Origin: Maridesulfovibrio sp.
Lineage (GTDB): Bacteria > Desulfobacterota > Desulfovibrionia > Desulfovibrionales > Desulfovibrionaceae
Direction of reading: 5' to 3'
NCBI RefSeq assembly: GCF_963667685.1
Contig: NZ_OY763930.1
Coordinates: forward strand, 617,001 to 681,000
DNA length: 64,000 nt
Below, one piece after another: positions 17,857 to 26,091 of the stretch. Position numbers and translations under genes: made by a program. Each line of letters starts with the position of its first letter. Within the stretch, counting starts at the first letter, position 1. The notes beneath the pieces are model-generated. The model was not told where the DNA came from, did not search any database, and worked only from the letters and a program-made list of their open reading frames with translations.

Positions 17857-18027
17857 CTGACCCTCCGGATAATAAAGAGGACAATTTTTCCCTTCAATCC
17901 GGACCAGCCGGGCAGACTGCGGTTCCGATATTTGTTTGGGAACAAAACAGCGGTAGACTTCAATACCCGAATTTAAAAGCAGCATGCCACTGAGCAGAAC
18001 TATACCCAGTGCGAATGTACTCCTCAT
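17854..18027 (-). CDS. small membrane or secreted protein, 57 aa
   Basis: This is a short protein not matching a family I know. Residues 3-24 form one hydrophobic segment (FALGIVLLSGMLLLNSG), either a signal anchor or signal peptide. About 30 residues follow with two cysteines (YRCFVP and GKNCPLYYPEGQ). The ATG at 18027 is preceded by GGAGGT at good spacing, which supports translation from here rather than from the longer frame starting at 18075. It lies downstream of the SUEL-lectin gene on the same strand and may share its transcript. Confidence 0.55.
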   Translation of the reverse strand: MRSTFALGIVLLSGMLLLNSGIEVYRCFVPKQISEPQSARLVRIEGKNCPLYYPEGQ

Positions 18028-18107
18028 ACGCAAACCTCCGGCAGGAATAATTTTCACTTCCGCTGTCAGAAGCAAAAAACGGTCCTATCGAAGTTAGTAC
18101 AAATAAA

Positions 18108-18569
18108 CTAAGGACACTTGAGTTCCATAATTTCTGTCTGGGATTTTTTTGCCCGCTTAAGCTTATTGCCACAGGTATACTCAACATAAAGATATTTGCC
18201 CTTGCCCGGATATGGGTCCCCGCAAAAACTGGACCCGACAATGATACGGCATTTATCTTTGCCATCACATTGCTTTACCAACGCGTCTTTGGCATTGCAG
18301 AAGTACTGTTTATAACCCAACTCTCCTTCGAGTTCGAAACTGACATTGCCATATTTAGCACTCTGAATCCTGATGGAGCCCTCGGGGAGAATTTTTTTCT
18401 CCGTTTCTTGCGCGGCAAGATATTCGATGGACTCTACCTCGCCTTCAGTAACCGGAACATCAATTACCTTACCATCCTTAAGAGTAATCTTCATTTCAGC
18501 GTGAAGTTGGGGTACAAAAACAAATAGAGCTGCTGTTAGCAGCAAAGAAACGAAAATTAAACGAAGCAT
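18108..18569 (-). CDS. secreted SUEL-type (galactose/rhamnose-binding lectin) domain protein
   Basis: This is a 153-residue exported protein: signal peptide about 1-24 (LLLTAALFVFVPQLHA), a 50-residue linker, then a domain matching the sea-urchin-egg-lectin (SUEL) pattern. The order is IRIQSAKYGNVSF, then Cys, then QCDGKDKCRIIVGSSF, GDPYPGKGKYL and VEYTCG. In SUEL lectins the C-GK-x2-C-V, FGDPC and KYL-x-V-x-Y-x-C motifs form the disulfide core and sugar site. Here the FGDPC cysteine is displaced (FCGDP). Sugar binding is inferred, not shown. The ATG at 18569 follows GGAGG; an upstream in-frame ATG at 18614 is unlikely. It is divergent from the secreted protein at 18649. Confidence 0.75.
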   Translation of the reverse strand: MLRLIFVSLLLTAALFVFVPQLHAEMKITLKDGKVIDVPVTEGEVESIEYLAAQETEKKILPEGSIRIQSAKYGNVSFELEGELGYKQYFCNAKDALVKQCDGKDKCRIIVGSSFCGDPYPGKGKYLYVEYTCGNKLKRAKKSQTEIMELKCP

Positions 18570-18648
18570 ATTATGATCCTCCAAATTCTTATTATGCAAT
18601 AGTACATAGAACATATAAATTCATCCAGCAAAACAACGGAGTATGTGC

Positions 18649-19227
18649 ATGAAAAAAATATTGCCAGCCGTCATTCTGCTAGTCAGCTTCAGTTTCCCTG
18701 TTGCAGCTCAGGATATAGATCACCTTAAAAACCTTAAACGTCCACGATACGAAATCAATCTTTCAGCTCCAAAAGAATTACAGCCTCCACAGGAAAAACA
18801 ACCAAAAGAGACAAAGCATAATGAAATCACGCTGGATAACTCCCGCTTCTGTGGTACATTCAAAGGTTATGTGACAGTGCATTACAAAGGCAAACTTGTC
18901 CGCACACCAGCAACAATGAGCATATCATTTACTGATGGAAATGAGAGCAGCCATTTCAACAGTTACCTCATCCCCAAGGACAAAGACTATTTTGAGAACA
19001 CATGGGAATTTGAGCAGTACGAGGTAAACAGGTCCGTAACCATCACAGGAAATACCCTTTATGTCACGGATACAATAGCTTATAGAACCGGCGGGAATTC
19101 GCAGATCAGAACTTTGGTTTTCAACCGGGATTGTTCAGCGCTTACTTTCCTGAAAACGGAATTTGATGACGAGCATTTCAATCCGGCGACAGGGCATATT
19201 ATAGGCAGATTTGTAAGGGTGAAATGA
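18649..19227 (+). CDS. secreted protein of unknown function, 192 aa
   Basis: The protein has a signal peptide (about residues 1-20, ending PVAAQ), a proline/lysine-rich linker (about 40-65) and a beta-rich C-terminal domain. The domain has two cysteines (RFCGTFKGY and NRDCSALTF) that could form a disulfide, and ends HIIGRFVRVK. I do not recognise a family. The second ATG (18649) is chosen because CGGAG lies seven bases upstream, whereas the ATG at 18643 would be only one base from it. It is divergent from the lectin-domain gene, so the two may form a pair of envelope proteins. Confidence 0.6.
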   Translation: MKKILPAVILLVSFSFPVAAQDIDHLKNLKRPRYEINLSAPKELQPPQEKQPKETKHNEITLDNSRFCGTFKGYVTVHYKGKLVRTPATMSISFTDGNESSHFNSYLIPKDKDYFENTWEFEQYEVNRSVTITGNTLYVTDTIAYRTGGNSQIRTLVFNRDCSALTFLKTEFDDEHFNPATGHIIGRFVRVK

Positions 19228-19556
19228 GTTGCTGCTTTTCACGGACTGGTAAATTTAATGATTCCGCATAAACGCGCTGAGCCCCCGGCCTTGTTTTCAG
19301 GGAAGACCGGGGGCTCGTTTGGGAAGAGACTGGTACATTTTTCTGGGGTTCAGAAGTGTTGTTGGTGATATTGATACCACATCGACCGAACTCAACATGA
19401 CATTCTGGTTACAAAAATCAGGAAATTTAACGCCATTGAGTGTCCTTTCGGTTTTATAGCCGAATTTTTTACCTCTAGTAATGGATATTCTTGAAAAACA
19501 ATTTCATTTACTCCATAATCAACTCAATAAACGGAAACCGAACTACGGAGATTAAT
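19228..19556. other. 329-bp intergenic region with terminator
   Basis: It starts with the terminator at 19279-19316. The remainder carries a small hairpin-like TCGG/CCGA element near 19449-19465 followed by a T-run, and the Shine-Dalgarno CGGAG of the next gene. No coding frame with a ribosome site was seen. Confidence 0.5.
19279..19320 (+). terminator. GC-rich hairpin after secreted protein gene
   Basis: GAGCCCCCGG (19279-19288) pairs with CCGGGGGCTC (19307-19316) across an 18-base loop, followed by GTTTG. The stem is strong but the T-tract is poor. Confidence 0.6.
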
Positions 19557-19895
19557 ATGTATATTTTGAAAAAAGGGCAGGAAAACAAATTTCAAGACTT
19601 GATTCCCCTTGGAGAAACCGACTGGCCGGATGAAGTGAAAAAAGAAATTTGTGATTTTTTCAAAACCGCAGGGGTTGATGATCCCATGGCGCAAAAGCTC
19701 GTTGAGCCCGGTCTTCAGGGATTCCGCTTCAAGGATGGCAAAGACGAAATAGACTGGGATGATGTTGTGGCCTACTTCAAGTACGAAGCGCTGAGCGTGC
19801 TCGTCATGCATGACGAGAAATTTAAGGAAAAGGCTGAAGAATTATACACAGACTTCTTTGCCAACCACAAATTCAAAGTCTGGAATCGAGACTGA
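19557..19895 (+). CDS. small acidic cytosolic protein of unknown function, 112 aa
   Basis: This is a soluble, acidic protein rich in Lys, Asp, Glu and aromatic residues (for example FRFKDGKDEIDWDDVVAYFKYEA), with no signal or membrane segment. I do not recognise a family. The ATG at 19557 follows CTACGGAG at good spacing. The frame is open further upstream to 19491, but no ribosome-binding site supports that longer form. Single gene between terminators. Confidence 0.65.
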   Translation: MYILKKGQENKFQDLIPLGETDWPDEVKKEICDFFKTAGVDDPMAQKLVEPGLQGFRFKDGKDEIDWDDVVAYFKYEALSVLVMHDEKFKEKAEELYTDFFANHKFKVWNRD

Positions 19896-19916
19896 GACTT
19901 CCCGACTCCAAACGGA

Positions 19917-19947
19917 AAAGCCCATTGCTATCCTGGCAACGGGCTTT
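19917..19947. terminator. bidirectional terminator
   Basis: AAAGCCCATTGC (19917-19928) pairs with GCAACGGGCTTT (19936-19947) with a single A-C mismatch. It serves the small acidic protein gene and the convergent UPF0489 gene. Confidence 0.75.
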
Positions 19948-19963
19948 CAACATATATAAATAT

Positions 19964-20674
19964 TTATTCCGGCAGACTGAATTCAAGTCCCAAGCCTTGG
20001 GTTAACGCTGCAAGAGCCCCCTCGGCACCGCCCCATCCGGCCGCACACTCAGGGCTGAGACTTATAGTAAGAACTTGAATAACTCCGTCATCAATGGCCT
20101 TGCGCAAGCCACTGCCCCAGTCCTCAATATAAGCATTGGTAAAAAGACGGCCCATCTGTCCATCCGACATGCGGCCAAAAAAGTAATCAAGATCAAGGTT
20201 GAAAATCCAGCTTCCCTTCAATTCCCCTAGCGCTGCCGGGAATTCCCAGGGCTCGTAAGCTGCGAACGGGATTGACTGCGGTGCTGTCCCTTTGCCGTGG
20301 GTGGCAAAAGCCCAGTTTTCTATTCTTTCCCTATATTTTTCAATAAACAGGCCTAGATAATTATCCCATCTAAACAAAGGGGTCACGGCGAAAAAATCAT
20401 TATCGTATCCACACTCCAGATATTCGCTGATGCTAAAATGCTCAAACCTATCGTGAGGAAAATGGGAATGATCCTGCGCTGAAAATAACGCATCGAAATG
20501 CCGGTCCACATGAAACAGATTCAATCTGTCAGCGTCCTTCAAGCTTTCCACCCAGCACCACAAAGCCGCCCGGTGATTATCCATGATGAAAATATTACCC
20601 TGCTGCCATAAAAAATTAAGTTTTATGGCTGTGGAATGATTGCGCCCCTGAAAATCGACTATCCATTCACCCAT
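19964..20674 (-). CDS. UPF0489-family protein (arginase/deacetylase-like fold)
   Basis: This is a 236-residue protein resembling UPF0489/C5orf22-type proteins: a strand FIMDNHRAALWCW, then LNLFHVDRHFDAL (DxH metal-ligand-like pair), and later WIFNLDLDYFFGR (second DxD motif). These motifs suggest a metal site like that of arginase-type hydrolases; activity is unknown. GGAG lies at normal distance from the ATG at 20674. It has a convergent terminator downstream. The zinc-ribbon gene at 20963-21130 is upstream on the same strand, 288 bp away with a hairpin between, so it is probably a separate unit. Confidence 0.7.
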   Translation of the reverse strand: MGEWIVDFQGRNHSTAIKLNFLWQQGNIFIMDNHRAALWCWVESLKDADRLNLFHVDRHFDALFSAQDHSHFPHDRFEHFSISEYLECGYDNDFFAVTPLFRWDNYLGLFIEKYRERIENWAFATHGKGTAPQSIPFAAYEPWEFPAALGELKGSWIFNLDLDYFFGRMSDGQMGRLFTNAYIEDWGSGLRKAIDDGVIQVLTISLSPECAAGWGGAEGALAALTQGLGLEFSLPE

Positions 20675-20780
20675 TTTTATCTCCCAAGACTAAAACACAG
20701 CTGCCAAACTCCGTATTTGTATCAGCCTCCTGCCATGCGGTCCAGCCCGCAAAAACTGCCCACACACACCTTAAAGAAGC

Positions 20781-20809
20781 GGCAGACTGCCCCCGACGGA
20801 CAGTCTGCC
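20781..20809 (-). terminator. hairpin downstream of zinc-ribbon gene
   Basis: GGCAGACTG (20781-20789) pairs perfectly with CAGTCTGCC (20801-20809). The minus-strand 3' flank (CGCTTCTTT) is only weakly T-rich, so this is a possible terminator. Confidence 0.4.
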
Positions 20810-20962
20810 ATGATGAAGAGAGATGGATTAAGTGTGAATAGATGAGTTACTGCTGTTTTTTCGGCAGGAAACAGGGGAGAAACCTGCGGAAAATTAGAAA
20901 TATGCACCGGCTTCAAATGCCCCTTCGTCAATCCGAACCCTGTAATTTACAGGAAGGAATCA

Positions 20963-21130
20963 TCATTTGAGACTGTTTATGTCCAGAGGTGAACCGCAGA
21001 CAGGACAGACCCTGATGGTCTTGCCAAAAGTATTTCCCATAACCCAGAAGCGGGTAAACCATGCTGAATCTTTCTTGCTGTGGTACTGGACCATTACCCG
21101 GTTACCGCATTTGCAAAATCTTTCCTGCAT
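20963..21130 (-). CDS. 55-residue zinc-ribbon protein
   Basis: This short gene reads from ATG at 21130 to TGA at 20963-20965, preceded by AGGAG seven bases upstream. The product is basic and soluble, with an N-terminal CKCG knuckle (residues 6-9) and a C-terminal CPVCG knuckle (residues 42-46), a typical two-knuckle zinc ribbon. The spacer has aromatic and basic residues (AWFTRFWVMG). Such proteins can bind nucleic acid or chaperone partners; no function is assigned. The opposite strand also has an 81-codon frame here, but it lacks a ribosome-binding site and has no domain features. Confidence 0.65.
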   Translation of the reverse strand: MQERFCKCGNRVMVQYHSKKDSAWFTRFWVMGNTFGKTIRVCPVCGSPLDINSLK

Positions 21131-21303
21131 GACTGACTCCTGCTTCGTGAATCTGTTTAGAGTTGACTTCCGCCCTTTCGGCTCCCTCTTGCCATGTGAC
21201 GACTCTAATTAACCACAACAAAACATCTGTGTCAACTTAAAATAAACACTAATTAACAAAAAACAACAAATACGTTTACCAGAACTCAATTGTAGACCAA
21301 AAA

Positions 21304-21326
21304 AAGCCCCCCGGCATGGAGGGCTT
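21304..21326 (-). terminator. terminator of S24 repressor gene
   Basis: Read on the minus strand, AAGCCCTCC pairs with GGGGGGCTT with one mismatch around a 5-base loop, followed by a run of T residues. Confidence 0.75.
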
Positions 21327-21347
21327 AAAAATTTATTTTTGAAAAGA

Positions 21348-22004
21348 CTAATGATATTCGCGGGAAACCCAAACGACTTGTCCCAGAACACGAACGTTCT
21401 CCAACTCATCGCCGCCTAAATGGATAGGTGCATAATCCCTGTTGTCACTGTGTAGAACAACCTGACCTGGCCTTTTTTCAACACGCTTAACCATAACCGT
21501 GTCCTCTACACCGACGGCATAGATGCCCCCGGCCAGAATATCTTTACGGGACTGGTCGAGCAGAACGATGTCACCTTCCTTCAACTCCGGCTCCATACTA
21601 TTGCCATAAACTTCCATTAAGACCATGTCCGTAGGATTTCCCTTAGTTCCTATCCAATCTTTGCGAAAAGCGTAAAATCCTTCAATTTCCCCTCCGGTTT
21701 CAAAGGACCCGCCCCCGGCAGAAAGTCTGGCGGCAACTTTAGGAATTTTGGCAAATTCATCTGCAAACTCAACGGCATTCACTTCAGAACGGGGTGAACC
21801 GATACCAGATTCAAGCCATGTAGAATCCAAATTATAGCGAACAGACAATTCAAGAATCCAGCGCGGCGGAACAGCCCCTTTCTTCTTAACAAGAGACACT
21901 GCCGCCCTGCCGACGCCCAACTCACGGGCCAACTGGGCTTGTGTGGAGATATCAGTTTCTTCTTTCAACCTTACAAAAAAGGAATCAAAATCTTTAGCTT
22001 GCAT
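21348..22004 (-). CDS. phage CI-like / LexA-type S24 family repressor
   Basis: This is a 218-residue repressor. An N-terminal helix-turn-helix (about residues 15-45: TQAQLARELGVGRAAVSLVKKKG) resembles phage CI. The C-terminal S24 autoprotease domain has the nucleophile in VYGNSMEPELKEGD and the general-base Lys in VMVKRVEKR. The linker LSAGGGSFETGG contains an Ala-Gly pair, a plausible self-cleavage site. If functional it should be inactivated by RecA filaments after DNA damage. A GTG at 22010 precedes, but the ATG at 22004 has better spacing from GAGG. It is divergent from the 22167 gene, its likely target. No other phage genes are nearby. Confidence 0.88.
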   Translation of the reverse strand: MQAKDFDSFFVRLKEETDISTQAQLARELGVGRAAVSLVKKKGAVPPRWILELSVRYNLDSTWLESGIGSPRSEVNAVEFADEFAKIPKVAARLSAGGGSFETGGEIEGFYAFRKDWIGTKGNPTDMVLMEVYGNSMEPELKEGDIVLLDQSRKDILAGGIYAVGVEDTVMVKRVEKRPGQVVLHSDNRDYAPIHLGGDELENVRVLGQVVWVSREYH

Positions 22005-22131
22005 CGGCACCTCAAATTAACAACTATTTAACTAAAAAGTTCATCTATACTTAACATCTATGATTCGATACTGCAACTATTTTTATAAACAGAGAACTCT
22101 TTCAAAAAAAATATGTTTGTAGTACCTTCTG

Positions 22132-22141
22132 TAACTAGTTA
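22132..22141. promoter_or_regulatory. palindrome TAACTAGTTA, candidate repressor operator
   Basis: A perfect 10-bp palindrome lies between the divergent S24 repressor and the 22167 gene, 14 bases before its Shine-Dalgarno. A related half-site (TTAACTAAAAAGTT) lies near 22028-22041. Assignment as operator is by position only. Confidence 0.4.
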
Positions 22142-22166
22142 GAGGATTTAGTTTTTGGAGAAATTG

Positions 22167-22466
22167 ATGAGCAATGACCTGATTGTTAAAAATCTGGCTA
22201 CAGAATACGTGGAGCACTTTGAATTCGATTTCGGTGATGCCGGAGTCGAGTTAACTTTGCTTGATGATGCTCCCGTGGAACTCAAAAAACTAATCACTGA
22301 TCTCTGTGGCATGATTACCCCCGAGACATTAGTAAAAGTATATGAATCCCTTAACGCAATTTCCGAAGCAGACAATATTTATGACACCGAAATAGATGAG
22401 AAAGTTTGCGAACTGACACTGTTTTGCAAAATTGCACGCCGCATCGAAGAAATCGCAACCAGCTAG
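22167..22466 (+). CDS. small acidic protein divergent from S24 repressor
   Basis: This is a 99-residue acidic helical protein with no recognised domain. It contains three spaced cysteines (LITDLCGMI, KVCELTLFCKIA). It begins at ATG 22167 with GGAG six bases upstream; a TTG start at 22155 is possible but less likely. Its position opposite a CI-like repressor suggests it is repressed by it and induced by DNA damage. A small regulatory or antirepressor role is possible but only inferred. It ends at a strong terminator. Confidence 0.6.
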   Translation: MSNDLIVKNLATEYVEHFEFDFGDAGVELTLLDDAPVELKKLITDLCGMITPETLVKVYESLNAISEADNIYDTEIDEKVCELTLFCKIARRIEEIATS

Positions 22467-22490
22467 TTATCCGAAACACAAGACGCAAAA

Positions 22491-22527
22491 AAAACCGCAA
22501 ATCTTATCCAGATTTGCGGTTTTTTTA
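22491..22527. terminator. bidirectional terminator, 14-bp perfect stem
   Basis: AAAACCGCAAATCT (22491-22504) pairs perfectly with 22510-22523, followed by a T-run. It separates the small acidic gene from the 3' end of rnr. Confidence 0.9.
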
Positions 22528-22528
22528 T

Positions 22529-24769
22529 TTATACAAACTTTTTATAGTCTTCCGCCCCCGAAACCAGTGAGAGATTGGCTTCCAGAAGTTCTAGGCTTAC
22601 AGACTCTAACCGAACGGTAATTTTCTGTCCCAAGCGGAAAGCATGCCCGGTACGTTCCCCTACAATCATCTGCCGGTCAGACCAGAAAGTATAGTAATCG
22701 TCACCAAGTGCAGACAGGCGAACCATGCCTTCGGCCATTACCTCCTGAAATTCCACCCAGAATCCAAACTCGGCTATGGATGAAATAACTCCGGTAAACT
22801 CCTCACCGACCTTATCCTTAAGAAAAATAATCGTCAGCCGTTTGAGAATCTCACGCTCAGCTTCCATGGCAGTACGTTCAGTACCGCTGATGGAATTTCC
22901 GATTCTGCCAAGCTGCTTCTCGCCGGGAATGGCCTGATGCCCATCTCCCAAGGCGACCTTGAGCAGTCGATGGACCACCAGATCGGCATAACGCCTGATC
23001 GGTGACGTAAAATGGCAGTAACATTCCGAAGCCAATCCGAAGTGACCTTCATTTGCCGGTTCATACTTGGCCTGCTTCATGGAGCGCAGCAGCAGCCTGC
23101 TGACCAGATACTCCTGATCAGTTCCCTCGGACTCACTGATCACATTCTGCAAAGCCTGCGGGGTGACCGGGTCGGGAATCTGTTTACTGATGCCTATTTT
23201 GCGCAATACTTTAAACAGGTTGGTCAGCTTCTCATCGTCCGGTCCCGGGTGAACTCGGTAAAGGCAGCCGATCTCCTTTTCGGTCAGGAATTCCGCCACA
23301 GCCTCGTTAGCGGCAATCATGAATTCCTCAATGATCTGGTGTGCAAAATTACGGCAGCGCGGACGGATATCCACGGTATGACCTTGCATATTGAAATGAA
23401 TTTCCGGTTCCGGCAGGTCAAACTCAAGACTTCCTCTGCCCTTACGGAGTTTATTTATTTTCCGGGCCAGCTCTTCGCAAAGTCCGAGCATGGGCAGCAC
23501 GTCACCTAACTTTTCCTGCTCTTCCTTATCATTCTGGATTACTCCCTTGTAGACCTGATCATAAGTCAAACGCGCATGACTCTTGATCACCGCCGGGGCG
23601 AAAGATGAATTGAACGGAGCACCGGATTTATCGAATTCGATGCTAGCAGTCATAGCCAGCCGGTTTACATCCGGGTTCAGGCTGCACAGCCCATTACTCA
23701 AAGCTTCCGGAAACATCGGCTCCACAGATTTAGGAAAATAGTAGGAGTTACCGCGTTTCAACGCTTCGCGATCCAACGGGGAATCCATAGCTACATAATG
23801 GCTCACATCAGCAATTGCCACCCGCAGACGGTAACCGCCGTTAATGCGCTCAACGAAAACAGCATCATCAAAGTCCTTGGCTGTTGCACCGTCGATAGTC
23901 ACGAATGGAATTCCACGCATATCTTCACGCCCGGTAAAATCCTCTTCTGTGGGCTCATCCGGCAAGGCATCGGCAATAGCCAGTACCTTACCCGGGAAAG
24001 CAGTCGGTATGCCGTGGTTGGCCTTTACTATCGCTTCCTGGACAAGGACATCGTCTTCATCGCCCAGCATTTTCAAAATACGTCCTTCCCATAGTGAAGG
24101 ATTGATCTGCTCGCCGGGGGCTACCAGCAGGATATCACCTCTGGAAATACGGGAGAAATCAACTTCCGCTTCCGCTGATTCCGCCGGATGGAGTTCATTG
24201 ACGTTATCATCAGGTACAGATTCATCCACAACAGCTTCATCAGGCTCAACGACAATCCCGAAGTCCAAACGAGGATCTGTCGGATGGCAAAGCAATGCTG
24301 TCCCGCCCATGGGTCGGATTACCCGAACCGGGAAAACCTGTTTGCCCCGCTCCAGAACTCGCACAACACGCCCTTCTTCGCGTTTACCTCCCCAATGGGA
24401 GCCGGTGATAGCCACAGTAACCCGGTCGCCATGCCATGCATCGCGCAGATTCTTGGTGTGGATATAAATATCTTTGCGGTTCTTGTCGTCCGGGAGCAGA
24501 AAAGCTGCACCTGAACGCTGGACCTGCAACTTTCCTGTAATCAGATTCATCTTCTCCACAACGCCGTATGCATTACCTATTTTTATTATTTTCCCTTCAC
24601 GAACAAGATCTTTCAATATATTTTTGACAAACTTACGGTGCCGCTTGGTTAACCCCAATCTTTTTTCCAATTCCCCCACAGACAGGGGCTTGCGGCTTTG
24701 CTTGAAAACATTCATAGCCTCGTAAGGATTAATCATACCGGGATTTTTGGATTTTCTTTTTTTTACCAT
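22529..24769 (-). CDS. rnr: ribonuclease R
   Basis: This is a 746-residue 3'-5' exoribonuclease of the RNB family that degrades structured RNA in mRNA and tRNA/rRNA quality control. The order is an N-terminal winged helix (about 15-75), cold-shock domains (about 80-260), the RNB catalytic domain with TIDGATAKDFDDAV near residue 290 (Asp cluster binding Mg), and a C-terminal S1 domain (about 650-735). An acidic insert rich in Glu/Asp lies between the cold-shock domains (about 190-220). Length is near normal, but the long lysine-rich tail of E. coli RNase R is absent. Start ATG at 24769. Confidence 0.95.
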   Translation of the reverse strand: MVKKRKSKNPGMINPYEAMNVFKQSRKPLSVGELEKRLGLTKRHRKFVKNILKDLVREGKIIKIGNAYGVVEKMNLITGKLQVQRSGAAFLLPDDKNRKDIYIHTKNLRDAWHGDRVTVAITGSHWGGKREEGRVVRVLERGKQVFPVRVIRPMGGTALLCHPTDPRLDFGIVVEPDEAVVDESVPDDNVNELHPAESAEAEVDFSRISRGDILLVAPGEQINPSLWEGRILKMLGDEDDVLVQEAIVKANHGIPTAFPGKVLAIADALPDEPTEEDFTGREDMRGIPFVTIDGATAKDFDDAVFVERINGGYRLRVAIADVSHYVAMDSPLDREALKRGNSYYFPKSVEPMFPEALSNGLCSLNPDVNRLAMTASIEFDKSGAPFNSSFAPAVIKSHARLTYDQVYKGVIQNDKEEQEKLGDVLPMLGLCEELARKINKLRKGRGSLEFDLPEPEIHFNMQGHTVDIRPRCRNFAHQIIEEFMIAANEAVAEFLTEKEIGCLYRVHPGPDDEKLTNLFKVLRKIGISKQIPDPVTPQALQNVISESEGTDQEYLVSRLLLRSMKQAKYEPANEGHFGLASECYCHFTSPIRRYADLVVHRLLKVALGDGHQAIPGEKQLGRIGNSISGTERTAMEAEREILKRLTIIFLKDKVGEEFTGVISSIAEFGFWVEFQEVMAEGMVRLSALGDDYYTFWSDRQMIVGERTGHAFRLGQKITVRLESVSLELLEANLSLVSGAEDYKKFV

Positions 24770-25011
24770 TTATATATTCCTTCGCCGTGCCTTATAGGCC
24801 TGCGGCTGGTCTGCGACGCTTTTTTACTGCGCTATCACGCTTTTGATAGTTGGATTTCGCCTCCGGCGGCTTAAACCCTTTTGCAAAAGGGCTTGTTCCA
24901 CTGTCGCCATCCCTAAGACTCGCGGAAATACCGCTCGCCTAAGGGCTGGTGCAAGAATCCCAAAACCTTTCTCAGGCTTCGCTCTTTTTATTTTAAAATA
25001 ATTGCGCTTTT
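24770..25011. repeat. non-coding spacer with inverted repeats
   Basis: The 242 bp between rnr and lpxK hold no credible gene. Segments include GCCTCCGGCGGC, the perfect 16-bp palindrome CCCTTTTGCAAAAGGG (24876-24891) and AAGAATCCCAAAACC. They resemble short intergenic repeats I associate with Desulfovibrio-type genomes. I see no second copy in this window, so repeat status is inferred. Confidence 0.4.
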
Positions 25012-26091
25012 CTATCTCTTAAATGCGTCTATTAATCTTTGTTTGCTCCACCATTTATCGAAGGGAGCTTCTTCATTCTGATCAAAAAATATGGCTTCCC
25101 TAAATTCCACGACCAGATCAATTACATAAAAATCTTCACAACTTAGTTTGGTTAATTTTACTGCATCCTTGGGGGTGCAGATTATTTTCTTAGCACCCTC
25201 GGCAGCAGCCATCCTGCGAATCTTCTCCACATCCTGCGCAGTGTAGGCGTGGTGATCCTTGAAAATTATAAATTCTTCTGGTGCACGGCCCATATATCTG
25301 CTCGCGTCATCCAGCAAAATATCCGGTTTACCGATTCCGGCAAAGAGCAGATATTTATCGCTGCCGAACCCGCACCTCTCGCCGCTACCTAGAAATTTAA
25401 GTCCCATGGCCTTTAATTCAAATTGAAAAACAGGTCTGCCGAACTGTGCCAGCTTCTGTTCTACCAGCACGCGCATCAGCCTGAAAGCATCCGGTCCACT
25501 CTTCACGAAAAAGACATCCGCCCGTTGCAGAGCCTGTACGCTCTCCCGCCATGTTCCCCGGGGAATAACCTTGTCCCACCCATCTGTAAAATCATCGGGA
25601 GTGAGCAACACAAAGTCCAGATCCCGCTCCACTGCCATGTGCTGGAAGCCGTCATCAAGCAGCATTAATCCCGGCTGAAACTGCTGCGTGGCCCATGCCC
25701 CGGACCGCTTTCGTACCGGATCAACAACAACCTTCGCCCGTGTATTACCGCCAGCCAGCATAAGCGGCTCGTCCCCTGCTTCATTGGCCTGACTCAAGGG
25801 AGTCACCAGATACGGCAGTTGTGCCGGTTTTGCCCCGTACCCCCGGGTCAAAAGCACAGTTCTCAGCCCCTCCCGCTCTGCCCATTTAAGCAGCCAGTCC
25901 GCCAGCGGAGTCTTACCGCTACCCCCGGAACCAATATTGCCCACGGAAATACATGGGCATTCCGGCCGAAACCTATCGTATTCACCACTGGAATATTTCT
26001 GAGCACGCCGGGACATGACCGCTCCATACCCCTTTGAAATGGGAGCAAGGATAGGGCTTAATATTTTCTGTATCTGACTAATATTTAGCAT
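25012..26091 (-). CDS. lpxK: tetraacyldisaccharide 4'-kinase (lipid A synthesis)
   Basis: This is a 359-residue inner-membrane-associated kinase that phosphorylates the 4' position of the lipid A disaccharide. The N-terminal hydrophobic/basic segment (about 10-28) is followed by the P-loop GNIGSGGSGKTPLADWL near residues 51-67. Then come TRGYGA, DEPLMLA and the LLDDGFQHM motif (about 146) with the catalytic region, then a C-terminal half with KDHHAYT. Its presence indicates a lipopolysaccharide-bearing outer membrane. It lies downstream of the Bax-inhibitor gene, separated from it by a terminator. Confidence 0.93.
   Translation of the reverse strand: MLNISQIQKILSPILAPISKGYGAVMSRRAQKYSSGEYDRFRPECPCISVGNIGSGGSGKTPLADWLLKWAEREGLRTVLLTRGYGAKPAQLPYLVTPLSQANEAGDEPLMLAGGNTRAKVVVDPVRKRSGAWATQQFQPGLMLLDDGFQHMAVERDLDFVLLTPDDFTDGWDKVIPRGTWRESVQALQRADVFFVKSGPDAFRLMRVLVEQKLAQFGRPVFQFELKAMGLKFLGSGERCGFGSDKYLLFAGIGKPDILLDDASRYMGRAPEEFIIFKDHHAYTAQDVEKIRRMAAAEGAKKIICTPKDAVKLTKLSCEDFYVIDLVVEFREAIFFDQNEEAPFDKWWSKQRLIDAFKR

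Noticed and set aside
20967-21212. 81-codon plus-strand frame
   Set aside because: It overlaps the zinc-ribbon gene on the other strand and lacks a ribosome-binding site. The minus-strand frame has a good one and clear CxC/CPxCG motifs.
23844-24467. 207-codon frame on the plus strand
   Set aside because: It mirrors rnr codons and gives a Ser/Arg-rich low-complexity product. Judged a shadow of rnr.
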